64,000 nt of DNA from Faecalibacterium sp. (GCA_020025825.1 JAHHRL010000003.1:62001-126000); one strand, 5' to 3'. Shown: positions 25,454-35,993, numbered from the stretch's first letter. The notes: a model not told the origin generated them from the letters alone. Program-made: numbers and translations.

Positions 25454-26590
25454 ATGAAACTTTTTCATCTATCGGATCTCCACTTGGGCAAGCGGGTAAA
25501 TGCCTTTTCCATGCTGGAAGATCAAGACTATATCTTACGCCAAATTTTAACCCTTATGGATGCCGAGCACCCCGACGGCATTCTGCTTGCAGGCGATATT
25601 TACGACAAGTCCGTGCCCAGCGCCGAAGCTGTACAGCTGTTCGACTGGTTTTTGTGTGAGCTGGCACAGCGCAGACTGCCTGCTTTTATCATCAGCGGAA
25701 ACCACGATTCTCCTGAGCGGCTTTCCTTTGGCGGACGCCTGATGGAGGGCAGCGGCATCTATCTCAGCCCCGTTTACAACGGCACTGTGTCGCCCATTAC
25801 AGTATCCGACGCTTACGGTCCGGTTCATTTTTACTTACTGCCTTTTGTAAAGCCCGCCCATGTGCGGCGGTTTTTCCCCGATGCCCCTATCGAGTCTTAT
25901 ACCGACGCACTGACCTGTGCAGTTTCTGCCATGCACATCAACACAGCCGAGCGCAACATACTGGTTACCCACCAGTTTGTTACAGGCGCTTTGCGTTCGG
26001 ATTCCGAGGAGCTTTCGGTAGGTGGCTCGGACAACGTGGACGCAGCCGCATTTGATGGCTTTGACTACGTAGCACTTGGGCACATTCACGGCCCGCAAAA
26101 TGTTTCTTCGGAGCGAATCCGGTATTCCGGCACACCCCTGAAATACTCTTTTTCCGAGGCGAACCACCACAAATCCGTAACTGTAGTGGAACTGGGTGCA
26201 AAAGGGGAGCTGGCCGTTCGCACGTTACCCCTAACCCCCTTACACGATATGCGTGAGCTGCGCGGCACCTATAACGAGCTGACCTACAAGCCCAACTGGG
26301 TAAACACCAATACCGAGGACTACCTGCACATTACCCTTACCGATGAGGAAGACGTGCCGGACGCCATGGCAAAACTGCGCATCGTGTATCCCAACTTGAT
26401 GAAACTGGATTACGACAACCATCGCACACGCACCCAATTACAGCTGGAAACCATCGGTGACATCGAAAAAGTTCACCCCATGGATTTGTTTGCCCAATTT
26501 TACGCACAGCAAAACAACCAGCCCATGAGTGAGGAGCAGGCTGCACTTATCCAATCGCTGATTGGCGAAATCTGGAAGGAGGACCTATGA
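25454..26590 (+). CDS. sbcD: Exonuclease subunit SbcD
   Basis: The 378-residue nuclease subunit of the SbcCD (Mre11-Rad50-like) complex, which cuts DNA hairpins and processes double-strand ends. The phosphoesterase motifs are in order: LSDLHLGKR (residues about 6-14), LAGDIYDKS (about 46), SGNHDSPER (about 80), LVTHQFV (about 170) and LGHIHGPQ (about 209). The ATG at 25454 follows GGAGG by about eight bases. Its last four bases overlap the start of sbcC (ATGA), so the two are coupled. Confidence 0.97.
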   Translation: MKLFHLSDLHLGKRVNAFSMLEDQDYILRQILTLMDAEHPDGILLAGDIYDKSVPSAEAVQLFDWFLCELAQRRLPAFIISGNHDSPERLSFGGRLMEGSGIYLSPVYNGTVSPITVSDAYGPVHFYLLPFVKPAHVRRFFPDAPIESYTDALTCAVSAMHINTAERNILVTHQFVTGALRSDSEELSVGGSDNVDAAAFDGFDYVALGHIHGPQNVSSERIRYSGTPLKYSFSEANHHKSVTVVELGAKGELAVRTLPLTPLHDMRELRGTYNELTYKPNWVNTNTEDYLHITLTDEEDVPDAMAKLRIVYPNLMKLDYDNHRTRTQLQLETIGDIEKVHPMDLFAQFYAQQNNQPMSEEQAALIQSLIGEIWKEDL

Positions 26591-29500
26591 GACCACTGAA
26601 ACTATGTATGTCTGCCTTTGGCCCCTATGCCGGTCAGGTAGAACTGGACATGACCAAGCTGGGTACCGGCGGCCTTTACCTGATTACCGGCGATACCGGC
26701 GCAGGCAAAACCACATTGTTCGACGCTATCACCTTTGGACTGTTTGGCGAAGCCAGCGGCGACAACCGTCAGCCCAGCATGATGCGCTCCAAATATGCCG
26801 CACCTTCCACCCCCACGTTTGTGGAGCTGACCTTTTCCTGCCGTGATGCGGTATACACCGTGCGCCGCAATCCGGAATACGAGCGTCCTGCAAAGCGTGG
26901 CAGCGGCTCTACTACGCAAAAGGCAGATGCCCAGTTGACCATGCCCGACGGGCAGGTGATTACCAAGTGGCGAGAGGTAAACAGCACCATTCAAACCGTA
27001 CTGGGGCTGGACCACACCCAGTTTGCCCGCATCGCCATGATTGCTCAGGGCGATTTTATGAAGCTGCTTCTTGCCGACACCACGGAGCGGCAGCGCATTT
27101 TCCGCCAGCTGTTCAAAACCCAGCAGTACGAAAAATTGCAGCAGCGTATCAGCGACGAAGCCAAGCACCTGCGCACCGCCTGCGACGATGCCCGCAAAAG
27201 TGTAGACCAATATATTTCCGGCCTGTCCTGTGCCGAAAGTGACCCCCTTGCTCCCATGCTGGAAAAGGCACAAAACAAGGAGCTGCTTACCGCACAAACA
27301 CTGGAACTGGTACAGGCTTTACTGGAGCAGGATGCCGCACAGGAAGCGCAGCTTAACGCACAGCGCACCCAGCTGGACCAGGCCCTTGCCCAGAAAAACA
27401 CCGAACTGGGGCAGGCTACCGAAATCCAGCGCACCCGGCAAAGCCTTGCGCAGGCAAAGCAGGAGCAGACCTTGCTGGCACCTGTTATGCAGGAACGGAA
27501 AGCCCAGTGGGAAGCGCAAACCCAGCGTCAGCCGGAGCGGGAAGCACTGGACCGAAACATTGCTGTTTTGGAATCCTCCTTGCCTCAGTATCAGGCTTTG
27601 GCACAGCAAGCGGCACAGCTGGAAACCCTTCGGCAGCAAAACCTGTCTGAGCAGCAGGCACAGGCTGCACGGGAAAAAGCCAAACAGCAAGCCCAGCAAT
27701 CCTTGGACGCCTTGCGTGCACAACTGGAATCTTTGCAGGATGTTGACCTGACGCTGGAACGGCTGACTACACAGCAAACAAACTTGCAAACACAATTACG
27801 CGTACTGGACACCTTACAAGCTGCCCTTGCAGACTACGAACAGACCCAGCAGCAGGTTGCTTTGGAATCCGAAAACTTAGCCAAGGCAACGGCTGATTAC
27901 GACCACACCCAGCAGCAATCCGTCGCTTTGCAGGAAAAAATCGCTGCGCTGCGGCAAAGCATCAAATCCTTGGAATCCGCCGCCGCCGAGCAAGAGCAGG
28001 TTTCGGCAAAAGGCAAGGAACAATCCGCCCGTTTAACCGAGCTGAACCAGGCAGAAACCGAGCTGGAAACCTGTGCCGACCTGCGCCGTAAGCTCTTACA
28101 GGCGCAAACCCGCTATCAGGAAGCCTACACCGAATTCACACGCTTAACACAGGACTACACCACCAAGCAAAAAGCCTTTTTGGACGAGCAGGCAGGCATT
28201 CTGGCGCAAAACCTGCTGCCCGACACCCCGTGCCCTGTATGCGGCTCGCTCCATCACCCGGCACCGGCCAAGAACACCGCCGCAGCCCCTACCCGTGCAG
28301 AACTGGAAGCTGCCCGTGCTGCCATGGAGGACGCTCAGGCAAAAATGTCCGCCGCCAATGCAGATGCCAGCAGCCAGCGTGGCACACTGGAAGGGCGGGA
28401 AACCGCGCTCCACACCAAGCTGACCGCACTGCTTGGCACTTTAGAAATGGACGGACTTGCCCAGCAGGTGCAATGCGCCGCCGAAGAAACCACTGCACAA
28501 ATACAGGCCCTGCACAGCCAGTGGCAGCATTTGAAGGAGCAGCTGGATACCAAGAAACAGCAGGAAAACACCCTGTCGGAAACGGAAGCCCTTTTGCAAA
28601 AGCTGCAAACAAATCTACAGCAGCTAACCGCAACTATTTCCGATGCACACACCCGTCATGCCCAGCAGTCTGCAAAAGCGGAACAGCTTGCACAAAGTTT
28701 GGCACAGCAGCTGCCCCAATTGCTTGCAAATGCAACGCCGGAAACCGCTCCCGCTACGTTAAAGCAGCAGCAGGCAGCCCTAGCACAACAATTGACCCGG
28801 TTAAGTGCAAACTTGCAGCAGGAAACCAAACGTAAACAACTGCGTGGCACTTTACAGGCACAGCTGCCTTGTGCGGAGCAAACTCTTGCCACGGCACAGC
28901 AAAATTTGCAAAACGGCAGCGGAGCGCTGGCTTCTATCTCGGCTCAGTACGCTGCGCAGGAAGCCAAAACCAAGGAGCTTGCCGCCGCATTACCGTTCCC
29001 CAGTGGTGCGCAAGCCACAGCACAGCTCAATCAATGGAAACAGCAGCGCAGCCAAATGGAAAAGGCATTGGAAGCGGCACAGCAAGCTTTGCAGCAAGCC
29101 GTACAGGAGCAAACTGCGCTGGATGCCCGCATTGCCACCATGGAAAAAGCCTTAGCACAGGCAGCCCCTGTGGACATGGAGGCACTCAACGGGCAGCTGG
29201 AAGCCCTGAATGCACAGCTGGCACATATCAACGGACAGCTGCAAACAGTTCACACACGCTATACGGCAAACCAAACCGCACAGCAGCATATGCTTGCCCG
29301 CAGCAAGGAGCTGCAAGCTTTGGAAGCTCGCTACACATGGGTAAGCGCACTGGACAAAACCGCCGCCGGCAGCCTGAGCGGCAAAGGCAAGGTCATGCTG
29401 GAAACCTATGTACAAATGACCTTTTTTGACCGCATTATCCGTCGGGCCAACCTGCGTTTTCTGGTAATGAGCGGTGGTCAGTATGAGCTGGTACGCCGCC

Positions 29501-29880
29501 AGCAGGCCGAAAACAACCGCAGCCAGTCCGGCCTTGAGCTGGACGTTATCGACCACAACAACGGAACCCAGCGCAGTGTAAAAACGCTGAGCGGCGGCGA
29601 AAGCTTCAAGGCCTCTTTGTCGCTGGCGCTGGGCCTTTCGGACGAGATTCAGGAGTCCGCCGGCGGCATTAAACTGGACGCCATGTTTGTGGACGAAGGT
29701 TTCGGCTCTCTGGACGAGGAATCCCTGCGGCAGGCCATTCAGGCCCTTGCCCAGCTAACCGAGGGCAACCGCCTTGTAGGCATCATCTCCCATGTTTCCG
29801 AGCTGAAGGAGCGCATCGACCGGCAGGTTGTTGTTACAAAGGAAAAATCCGGCGGCAGCAAGGTGGAAATTCGCTGCTGA
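26587..29880 (+). CDS. sbcC: Exonuclease subunit SbcC (SMC-like ATPase)
   Basis: A 1097-residue Rad50-like ATPase. The Walker A motif GDTGAGKTT lies near residue 36, two long glutamine- and alanine-rich coiled coils flank the zinc hook CPVC at residues 549-552, and the C-terminal ABC signature LSGGESFKASLSLALGLSD and Walker B DAMFVDEGFGSLDEES complete the split ATPase. It pairs with SbcD, encoded immediately upstream with a four-base overlap. The coiled coils are very rich in Q, as often seen in this lineage. Confidence 0.97.
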   Translation: MRPLKLCMSAFGPYAGQVELDMTKLGTGGLYLITGDTGAGKTTLFDAITFGLFGEASGDNRQPSMMRSKYAAPSTPTFVELTFSCRDAVYTVRRNPEYERPAKRGSGSTTQKADAQLTMPDGQVITKWREVNSTIQTVLGLDHTQFARIAMIAQGDFMKLLLADTTERQRIFRQLFKTQQYEKLQQRISDEAKHLRTACDDARKSVDQYISGLSCAESDPLAPMLEKAQNKELLTAQTLELVQALLEQDAAQEAQLNAQRTQLDQALAQKNTELGQATEIQRTRQSLAQAKQEQTLLAPVMQERKAQWEAQTQRQPEREALDRNIAVLESSLPQYQALAQQAAQLETLRQQNLSEQQAQAAREKAKQQAQQSLDALRAQLESLQDVDLTLERLTTQQTNLQTQLRVLDTLQAALADYEQTQQQVALESENLAKATADYDHTQQQSVALQEKIAALRQSIKSLESAAAEQEQVSAKGKEQSARLTELNQAETELETCADLRRKLLQAQTRYQEAYTEFTRLTQDYTTKQKAFLDEQAGILAQNLLPDTPCPVCGSLHHPAPAKNTAAAPTRAELEAARAAMEDAQAKMSAANADASSQRGTLEGRETALHTKLTALLGTLEMDGLAQQVQCAAEETTAQIQALHSQWQHLKEQLDTKKQQENTLSETEALLQKLQTNLQQLTATISDAHTRHAQQSAKAEQLAQSLAQQLPQLLANATPETAPATLKQQQAALAQQLTRLSANLQQETKRKQLRGTLQAQLPCAEQTLATAQQNLQNGSGALASISAQYAAQEAKTKELAAALPFPSGAQATAQLNQWKQQRSQMEKALEAAQQALQQAVQEQTALDARIATMEKALAQAAPVDMEALNGQLEALNAQLAHINGQLQTVHTRYTANQTAQQHMLARSKELQALEARYTWVSALDKTAAGSLSGKGKVMLETYVQMTFFDRIIRRANLRFLVMSGGQYELVRRQQAENNRSQSGLELDVIDHNNGTQRSVKTLSGGESFKASLSLALGLSDEIQESAGGIKLDAMFVDEGFGSLDEESLRQAIQALAQLTEGNRLVGIISHVSELKERIDRQVVVTKEKSGGSKVEIRC

Positions 29881-29952
29881 TGCCTTGCATCGCCTAACAG
29901 CCTCCGCTATACTGAGCTTATCAATCAACTTTTGCAGAAAGGACGGTTATCT

Positions 29953-30753
29953 ATGGAAAATCCACGTGTTGTTGTACAAACCGAGCGATGCGTCGGCTGT
30001 GGGCTTTGTGTGCAGGATTGCCCTGCAAATGCGCTGCGCATAACGGATAACACTGCCGCCTATATAAAAAACTGTTTTGCGTGCGGCCACTGTGTTGCTA
30101 TCTGCCCCACAAACGCTATCTCCATGCCAATGCATGATATGGCAGACGTAACCGATTACAACCCCGCCAGTTTTCCACTACAGCCGGAAAACCTGTTGAA
30201 TACTATCAAGTTCCGCCGCAGCGTCCGTGCATACACCGACCAAAAAATCCCGCAGTCTGTTCTGGTGCAAATGATGGAGGCAGGGCGCCATACAGCCACT
30301 GCACGAAATACGCAGGCCACACGCTTTTTGGTTTTGCAGCAGGAGCTGCCCGCTTTTAAGCAGGCCTTCTGGAAAGCCATGCCGCAAATCATCTCTTTTT
30401 ATGAGGAAAAAAGTTTTGCTTTGGCTGCAACCTTCGATAGCTTTTATAAAAAGTTTTTGGCCGACGGCACCGACTCTTTCTTTTTCGATGCGCCTGCTGC
30501 CATTTTTGTTTTTTCCGATAATTTGTGGGACGCAGGCCTTGCCTGCGGTAATATTGAGCTAATGGCAGTTGCCAACGGCTTGGGTATCTTGCACGACGGC
30601 TATCTAAAATATGCCCTTATGGCAGCACCCCAATTATTTGAACCTTTTGGGCTGGAAAAGGAGCCGATTGCCTGCTGTATGCTTTCCGGTTATGCCCAGC
30701 GCCAATATGCACGCACCGCCCCACGTAAAAAGCCCAACTACATCATTCGGTAA
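29953..30753 (+). CDS. Nitroreductase family protein with N-terminal ferredoxin domain
   Basis: 266 residues. The first 60 carry two 4Fe-4S motifs, CVGCGLCVQDCP (residues 13-24) and CFACGHCVAICP (about 45-56). The rest is an FMN-binding nitroreductase domain that begins FRRSVRAYTDQKIP near residue 88, with the closing GLGILHDGYLKYA region. Cytoplasmic. It probably passes electrons from ferredoxin-type donors to an organic acceptor; the substrate is unknown. AAAGGA lies before the ATG at 29953. This fused form is common in anaerobic Firmicutes. Confidence 0.93.
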   Translation: MENPRVVVQTERCVGCGLCVQDCPANALRITDNTAAYIKNCFACGHCVAICPTNAISMPMHDMADVTDYNPASFPLQPENLLNTIKFRRSVRAYTDQKIPQSVLVQMMEAGRHTATARNTQATRFLVLQQELPAFKQAFWKAMPQIISFYEEKSFALAATFDSFYKKFLADGTDSFFFDAPAAIFVFSDNLWDAGLACGNIELMAVANGLGILHDGYLKYALMAAPQLFEPFGLEKEPIACCMLSGYAQRQYARTAPRKKPNYIIR

Positions 30754-30776
30754 CCGTCCCTCAAGTTGTAAGCAAA

Positions 30777-30814
30777 ATAAAAACAGCGGCCACAAAGTGG
30801 TCGCTGTTTTTTTA
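30777..30814. terminator. Bidirectional terminator between convergent genes
   Basis: AAAACAGCGGCCAC pairs with GTGGTCGCTGTTTT around AAA (one wobble), with A and T runs on either side. Confidence 0.9.
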
Positions 30815-30821
30815 TGCCTTT

Positions 30822-33479
30822 TTATTTTACCGTGGCAGCACGCTTGTGCTTTTTCCGGACTCTTCTTATCAAAATCCACAGCACCAGCAAGGCACCGCCG
30901 GCAGCCGCACCGTAGGCCGCCCAAGGAATCGGCGCAGGGTTTTTCACCAAACTAAAGGCTGTATCGGTCTTTTCTACGGCAAACACCAGATAGCTTCCAT
31001 TTACGGCAGCAGGTACCGCCTCCCAGCTGCCGTCGCCATGCTGCACCAGAATCTGAATCCGCTGAATGGGTTCTTCTTCGGGGCATGCCACACGCAGCTG
31101 CGTAATAACACCGTTGGAAATTGTCGGGATTTTCCAGTTTTCCAGCAGGGTCTGATTTTCTGCCAAATTCGGTGCGCCTTCCTGCATTTCCTCCATGCGA
31201 ATCGTATCCTTTTGGCAGAAAGTACCCTCTGCCAGCAGAATCGGTCCGCCGTCCTTACGGACCTCCTGACTGCGGACTGTAGAGCGATATGCTTCGTAGC
31301 TTACCGTAAAGGTCTGGTCAAAATAGATATGCGCTAAATCCAGTTCTTCGAGGCCGTCCCAGCGCCCGGTATGACCATTTTTATCCAAAATGGTGGGAAT
31401 ATCGGTTTCTTCCAAAGCCTGCCCCAAGGGCACCGTTACACTGCGATTGGTTCCGTCATCCTCCAAAAAGGTCAGGGTAGAGGTTTGGAACTGTTCGGGC
31501 AGGGCTTCCAGCTGTAAAAATGCTTCCTGCTCGGCAGGTTCTGCCAAGCCTGCATAACTGATGCCGTCAATTGCGCCTGCATCTTGCTTTACAACCAAAT
31601 AAAAGTTATTTGCAACGGGTGTTTTTTCTTCGGTATAGTTTGTTTTTTGCTGGCCTAACACTGCACCCGTTTTTTCGCTGCCGCTTACCAGCTCAACAAC
31701 GCTGCGGCAGTCGGTAGCAATCGAAGCACTGCCTGCTATGCCGCCCACACTTTTTGCGCCGGACAATCGACACTTGGCGCTGCACCCACGGATAAAGCCA
31801 TCGCCGTTACCCACAATGCCGCCTACATTTTTAGCCGATTCTGCGTCCACAACACCGGTATTGATGCAATTTTTTACCAATCCGCAGGAAAGCCAGCCCA
31901 CGATGCCGCCTACCTGACGTTTCTTTGCGGAAACCCGCCCGTGATTCTCACATTCCCGAATGACAGCACGCATCTCGCCTTTGAAATTCAGGGACTGATT
32001 GCCGCTGATTTGCAGGTCATCTTCCGGGTCAAGGTCGTTTTCCCATGCGACAGCGCCGGCGATGCCGCCGGCATTCAAATCGCCTTCCACACTGGCTTGG
32101 TTGACGCACTGCGTCACTTTGCCCGTCAGGTCTTTTTCTGTATCCGCATCGGAAATATCCTTCATGCTTCCGCCCAAATGGTCCGATGCGTTTGCCAGTG
32201 TTTTGCTCATGGCTTCCATCTGTTTTGCCATTGCCTGAATATTTCCGGACATGGTCTCCAGCGCGCCCTTTGTTGACGAAGCAATGCCATTCATTGTGCT
32301 GTTCATCGCACTCATACTGCTGCTCAGGGTATTTTTTGCAGCTAAAATGCTGTCCTCGTCCGGCAAGCTGGGGTCATCCTTATTGGGCACCAGCTGGTCG
32401 ATAGCATCCAGCGCTGTACCTGCCTGCCCATGCAGTGCGTCTACCTGCCCCTGAATGGAAGATGCACTGTTTTGTGCATCGGCGGAGGCTTGGTCTGCCA
32501 GAGATGCCGTCTTTTTCAGCTGCTGCTGCAACATTTGCAGGGTATCCTTGCTATACTCGATTTTGGGAATCGGTTCGATTTGGCCTACAATGCCGCCGAC
32601 CTCTTTTCGGCCGTAAATGGAGCCTTCGTTTTTGCACTCCGCAATCAAGCCCTTTTGGCTGCCTGCAATACCGCCTACATTGTAGCCCATGTGCTGGTAG
32701 CCCACTGTCGCTTTGTTGCGGCAGCCACGAATTACACCGCTGCTGCTGCCCGCAATACCGCCAATATCGGTAACTGTATTTGCGGATTCTGTCCCTGTCA
32801 GGGAATCCAGCGTCACGTCGGAAATGCTTACGTTGTTTTCATCTGCTGTTACATTTACCCGTGCCTCATTGGTGCAATCTCGGACAAGGCCCAGATTTTC
32901 GCCCGCAATACCGCCGGAAAAATGGTCTGCCTGTACGCTGCCGGACGTTTGGCAGTTTTCCACAACGCCGGAAACCTGATTGCAGCCCACAATGCCGCCG
33001 ACCCGGTCATTACCGGACACACGGCCTGCAAAACTGCAATTGCGTACCGTTCCATCATTGCTGCCTGCAATGCCGCCAATCATGCGGCGGCTGCCCTCCG
33101 GCAGCACGTTGCCTCTTACTGCCAAATCCTGCACGATTGCGCCTTTGCTCAGGTAGCGGAACAAGCCCTGCGCAGAGCCGTCCTTTTCCAAAGAAAGCCC
33201 GCTGATGGTATGCTGGTTACCATAAAAAGTACCGCAGAAAATAGGCACACCCGCAAACTCGGTGCCGTTCAGGTCAATATCAGCATCCAAATAAACCGTC
33301 AGGTTTTTACTGTTGCTGTCCAAACGGCACAGCTCTGTAAATGCCAAAAACTCATCCGGAGAGGTGATGTGCAGTTCCTGCCGGGCAGGTTCTTTTGCCG
33401 CATAGGCAGGCAATGCCATGCTCAGCAGCAAACAAACACACACACCAAAACCAATCAGGCTCTTCCAACTTTTACGCAT
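30822..33479 (-). CDS. Large secreted, membrane-anchored GLUG-repeat protein with helical insert
   Basis: 885 residues. A signal peptide ends at about residue 27 (ALPAYAAKEP). It is followed by GLUG-type repeats with the pattern GGIAG/GGIVG about every 25-35 residues (for example IGGIAGSNDGTVRNC and VGGIVGCNQVSGVVENC) in residues 120-310 and again about 470-610. Between the two sets is a roughly 130-residue helical, Q/A/S/M-rich segment with coiled-coil character. A membrane helix (about 852-870) and a basic tail (RRVRKKHKR) close the protein; there is no LPXTG. The ATG at 33479 is nine bases after AAGGAG. It overlaps the 3' end of the MMPL exporter gene by eight bases, so it is coupled to it and probably an extracellular partner of that exporter. 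Confidence 0.85.
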   Translation of the reverse strand: MRKSWKSLIGFGVCVCLLLSMALPAYAAKEPARQELHITSPDEFLAFTELCRLDSNSKNLTVYLDADIDLNGTEFAGVPIFCGTFYGNQHTISGLSLEKDGSAQGLFRYLSKGAIVQDLAVRGNVLPEGSRRMIGGIAGSNDGTVRNCSFAGRVSGNDRVGGIVGCNQVSGVVENCQTSGSVQADHFSGGIAGENLGLVRDCTNEARVNVTADENNVSISDVTLDSLTGTESANTVTDIGGIAGSSSGVIRGCRNKATVGYQHMGYNVGGIAGSQKGLIAECKNEGSIYGRKEVGGIVGQIEPIPKIEYSKDTLQMLQQQLKKTASLADQASADAQNSASSIQGQVDALHGQAGTALDAIDQLVPNKDDPSLPDEDSILAAKNTLSSSMSAMNSTMNGIASSTKGALETMSGNIQAMAKQMEAMSKTLANASDHLGGSMKDISDADTEKDLTGKVTQCVNQASVEGDLNAGGIAGAVAWENDLDPEDDLQISGNQSLNFKGEMRAVIRECENHGRVSAKKRQVGGIVGWLSCGLVKNCINTGVVDAESAKNVGGIVGNGDGFIRGCSAKCRLSGAKSVGGIAGSASIATDCRSVVELVSGSEKTGAVLGQQKTNYTEEKTPVANNFYLVVKQDAGAIDGISYAGLAEPAEQEAFLQLEALPEQFQTSTLTFLEDDGTNRSVTVPLGQALEETDIPTILDKNGHTGRWDGLEELDLAHIYFDQTFTVSYEAYRSTVRSQEVRKDGGPILLAEGTFCQKDTIRMEEMQEGAPNLAENQTLLENWKIPTISNGVITQLRVACPEEEPIQRIQILVQHGDGSWEAVPAAVNGSYLVFAVEKTDTAFSLVKNPAPIPWAAYGAAAGGALLVLWILIRRVRKKHKRAATVK

Positions 33480-35913
33480 TTGCATCCTCTCCTTCCTTTG
33501 TTACTTGCCCCTCTGTTGCAACAGAGGCATTCAGCTCACCACGCAGCACACCGTCAAAGTCTGCATCTACCATACCGGAAACATAGCCACGCACATGGCC
33601 TTTTACCTTCATAGTGCCGTTAGAGGTGTGTACCTTGCGCTCGATACCCTTCAGCTTAAAGCTGGTACGCTCGATAACGGAATCGCCCAAAACCAGAATT
33701 GCAGGCAAGACGCCCAAAACCAGTATAATGGAAATGATTGTGCCACGGCCCAAGCAGTTGCCCATAATTGCGATAACCGGCTGTGCGGACAGGTTGCCAA
33801 TCAGCAAGCCTGCCGAAGCCATGATACTGCCCGAAGTAAATACAGTGGGGAAGGATGCGTTCAAAGCCTGCACAATTGCCTCTTTATGGGGCATATGGTT
33901 TTTCAGCTCCTGATAATGGCTGGAAATAACAATTGCGTAGTCGATATTCGCACCCATCTGGATTGCGTTAACAATCAAATAACCCAGGAAATACAAGGGT
34001 GTTTGCATAATCGTAGGCACAGAGAAGTTAATCCAAATACTGCCTTGGATAACCACAATCAGCAAAACGGGCAGTGCAACCGACTGGAACGTGAACAGCA
34101 GCACCAAAATAACAAACAGTGCCGACAGGATACTAATCATCAGGTTATCGCCTGCAAAAGATGCGGCAAGGTCACGGGAGCTGGTAGAGTTACCTACAAC
34201 ATAATAATTTGCATCATAGTGGCTGCCGATAATTTGCCGCATTTCGTCCAAGAATGCAAAGGTTTGGGGGCTTTCCTCCGGCAGGTTCAAAAATACAACC
34301 ATACGGCTGTAGGTGGGGCTTTGCATTTGCTCCTGCGCTGTATCCAGCTGCTCAAACAAATCGTCCATCGTTTTCTGCGCTTCGCCCGACAAGGTAACAT
34401 TATGGGACTGGAGCTGGTCCTTCAAAAACAGGAACATATCAAACAGCGGCACATCATAATCCGCCAAGCCGTTTAAGAACTGGCCATACTGGTCGTTTTC
34501 AATGGCATATGCACCATACAGCGCCTGCGCCACCTCATAATCCAAGCCAATCAGCTCCGAGAACTGGCGGGGTGCCAAAGCGTCGGTCAAATAGTAGCCG
34601 TCCAGCGCCTCCATACCGGACAGTGCCAATGTACTTTTTACTTCCGGCCGGGACTCAAGGTCCTGCAAAATTTCGCTTTCGGCCTGATAATTGCCGCTGG
34701 GCACAATCAGCGCTACCATATTATAAGAGCCAAAGGTGTCCCGGATTTTGAAGTGTGCAACCTGACGGTCTGTCATTTTAGCGGTTTCCACCTCGTTGTA
34801 GCTGTAACAGTACGGGCACTGATTTGCCAGCCAGAATGCACCTACCAAAACGACAGCAAACAGGCCCGGCATTACGTACCGCATCATAACGGCAAACTTG
34901 CCCACAGGGGTGATGTTAGGCAGCAGCTTTTTGTGCTGGGTACGGTCAATCCAAGGGCTGAACAGCACCAGCAGGCCCGGCATCAGGGTAAACACCGACA
35001 GCATACTCAGCAGCACGGATTTAATCAGCACAATGGACATATCCAGACCGATGGTAAACTTCATAAAGGACAGTGCTGCCAGACCGCTGATTGTAGTTAG
35101 GGAAGAAGCACTGATTTCCGGAATGGCTTTTGCCAATGCGGTAATGCAGGCACCACGGGCATCCTGTGTTTCGTGCTCGTCGGAAAAACGGTGGCACAAA
35201 ATAATCGCATAGTCAATTGCCAGTGCCAACTGTAAAACCACGGCGATAGAGTTGGAAATAAAGCTGATTTTGCCGCACAAAAAGTTTGTGCCCATATTCA
35301 GCACAGCGGCCATACCAAAGGTAATCAGCAAAACGGGCACTTCGGCGTAGGCACGTGAGGTCAAAGTCAGCACAGCTATGATGATTATGACCGCCACAAT
35401 CAAAATGGTAGTCATTTCCTCGTCCAAGGCTGCAATTTCGTCGTAGCCAATCAGCGTGTCTACCACTACGTCGTAGCCTTTTAGCCTGTCCATGATAGTT
35501 TCCATGGCTTGGATACTGACCGGGTCGTTATCCTCAGCGGTAAAGTTCAAATCAAACAATGCCGTTGCGTCCCGATAGTGGTCCTCGGTTTCATCAAAGG
35601 TCACAATTTGCACGCCTTCCACTTGTTCCAGCATTTCGCTGATTTGCTGTGCGTCCTCCAATGTGACGTTTGATACCATTACACGTGCAGTTGCAAACGT
35701 TTTGAAGTTATCGTTCATTGCAGTTAGGCCCTGCCGGGTTTCGGTATCTCCCGGTAAGTAGGTGGTAACGTCGTTTTCCACCTGCACCCAGTTTCTTGCA
35801 AACAAACAAAAAACCAGTGCAAACCCATACAATAAGAAAAACAAATAGCGCTTATCTACAATAAAGGTAGCCAGCTTTTCAAAAAAACCATGCTTGCCGT
35901 TGTTATGTGCCAT
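33472..35913 (-). CDS. MMPL/RND family exporter (TetR-linked)
   Basis: An 813-residue RND-superfamily permease of the MMPL type. Two halves each have a first membrane helix, a large extracellular loop and five helices. The membrane charge-relay segments include AIDYAIILCHRFSDE (about residue 228) and ANIDYAIVISSHYQEL (about 690). The C-terminal 60 residues form a hydrophilic cytoplasmic tail with KVKGHVRGYVSGMVDADFDG, unusual for the family. In Firmicutes such proteins export lipids, peptides or antimicrobials. It lies divergent from a TetR regulator and coupled to the GLUG protein, so export is probably inducible. AAGGAGG lies before the ATG. Confidence 0.9.
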   Translation of the reverse strand: MAHNNGKHGFFEKLATFIVDKRYLFFLLYGFALVFCLFARNWVQVENDVTTYLPGDTETRQGLTAMNDNFKTFATARVMVSNVTLEDAQQISEMLEQVEGVQIVTFDETEDHYRDATALFDLNFTAEDNDPVSIQAMETIMDRLKGYDVVVDTLIGYDEIAALDEEMTTILIVAVIIIIAVLTLTSRAYAEVPVLLITFGMAAVLNMGTNFLCGKISFISNSIAVVLQLALAIDYAIILCHRFSDEHETQDARGACITALAKAIPEISASSLTTISGLAALSFMKFTIGLDMSIVLIKSVLLSMLSVFTLMPGLLVLFSPWIDRTQHKKLLPNITPVGKFAVMMRYVMPGLFAVVLVGAFWLANQCPYCYSYNEVETAKMTDRQVAHFKIRDTFGSYNMVALIVPSGNYQAESEILQDLESRPEVKSTLALSGMEALDGYYLTDALAPRQFSELIGLDYEVAQALYGAYAIENDQYGQFLNGLADYDVPLFDMFLFLKDQLQSHNVTLSGEAQKTMDDLFEQLDTAQEQMQSPTYSRMVVFLNLPEESPQTFAFLDEMRQIIGSHYDANYYVVGNSTSSRDLAASFAGDNLMISILSALFVILVLLFTFQSVALPVLLIVVIQGSIWINFSVPTIMQTPLYFLGYLIVNAIQMGANIDYAIVISSHYQELKNHMPHKEAIVQALNASFPTVFTSGSIMASAGLLIGNLSAQPVIAIMGNCLGRGTIISIILVLGVLPAILVLGDSVIERTSFKLKGIERKVHTSNGTMKVKGHVRGYVSGMVDADFDGVLRGELNASVATEGQVTKEGEDANA

Positions 35914-35963
35914 GCATATCCTCCTTTTATAAAATCATTCAAAATATCAAAATTGTACACTTA

Positions 35964-35993
35964 TTGATTTTTGTAGCACAGATGTATTATAAT
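35964..35993 (+). promoter_or_regulatory. Promoter for the TetR-type regulator, in a shared divergent region
   Basis: TTGATT (35964-35969), 18-base spacer, TATAAT (35988-35993). The 178-base gap between the exporter and regulator genes must also hold the exporter promoter and an operator; I see no clear palindrome. Confidence 0.65.

Noticed and set aside
27300..29350. DNA repeats within sbcC
   Set aside because: The recurring CAGCA/GCACAG pattern reflects the glutamine- and alanine-rich coiled coils of the protein rather than a tandem repeat or CRISPR array.
30822..33479. LPXTG sortase anchor on the GLUG protein
   Set aside because: The C-terminus has a membrane helix and basic tail but no LPXTG-type motif before it.
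32430..33614. A 394-codon open frame antisense to the GLUG-repeat protein
   Set aside because: Its repetitive alanine and histidine pattern is the mirror of the GLUG repeats; it has no ribosome site and crosses into the exporter gene.
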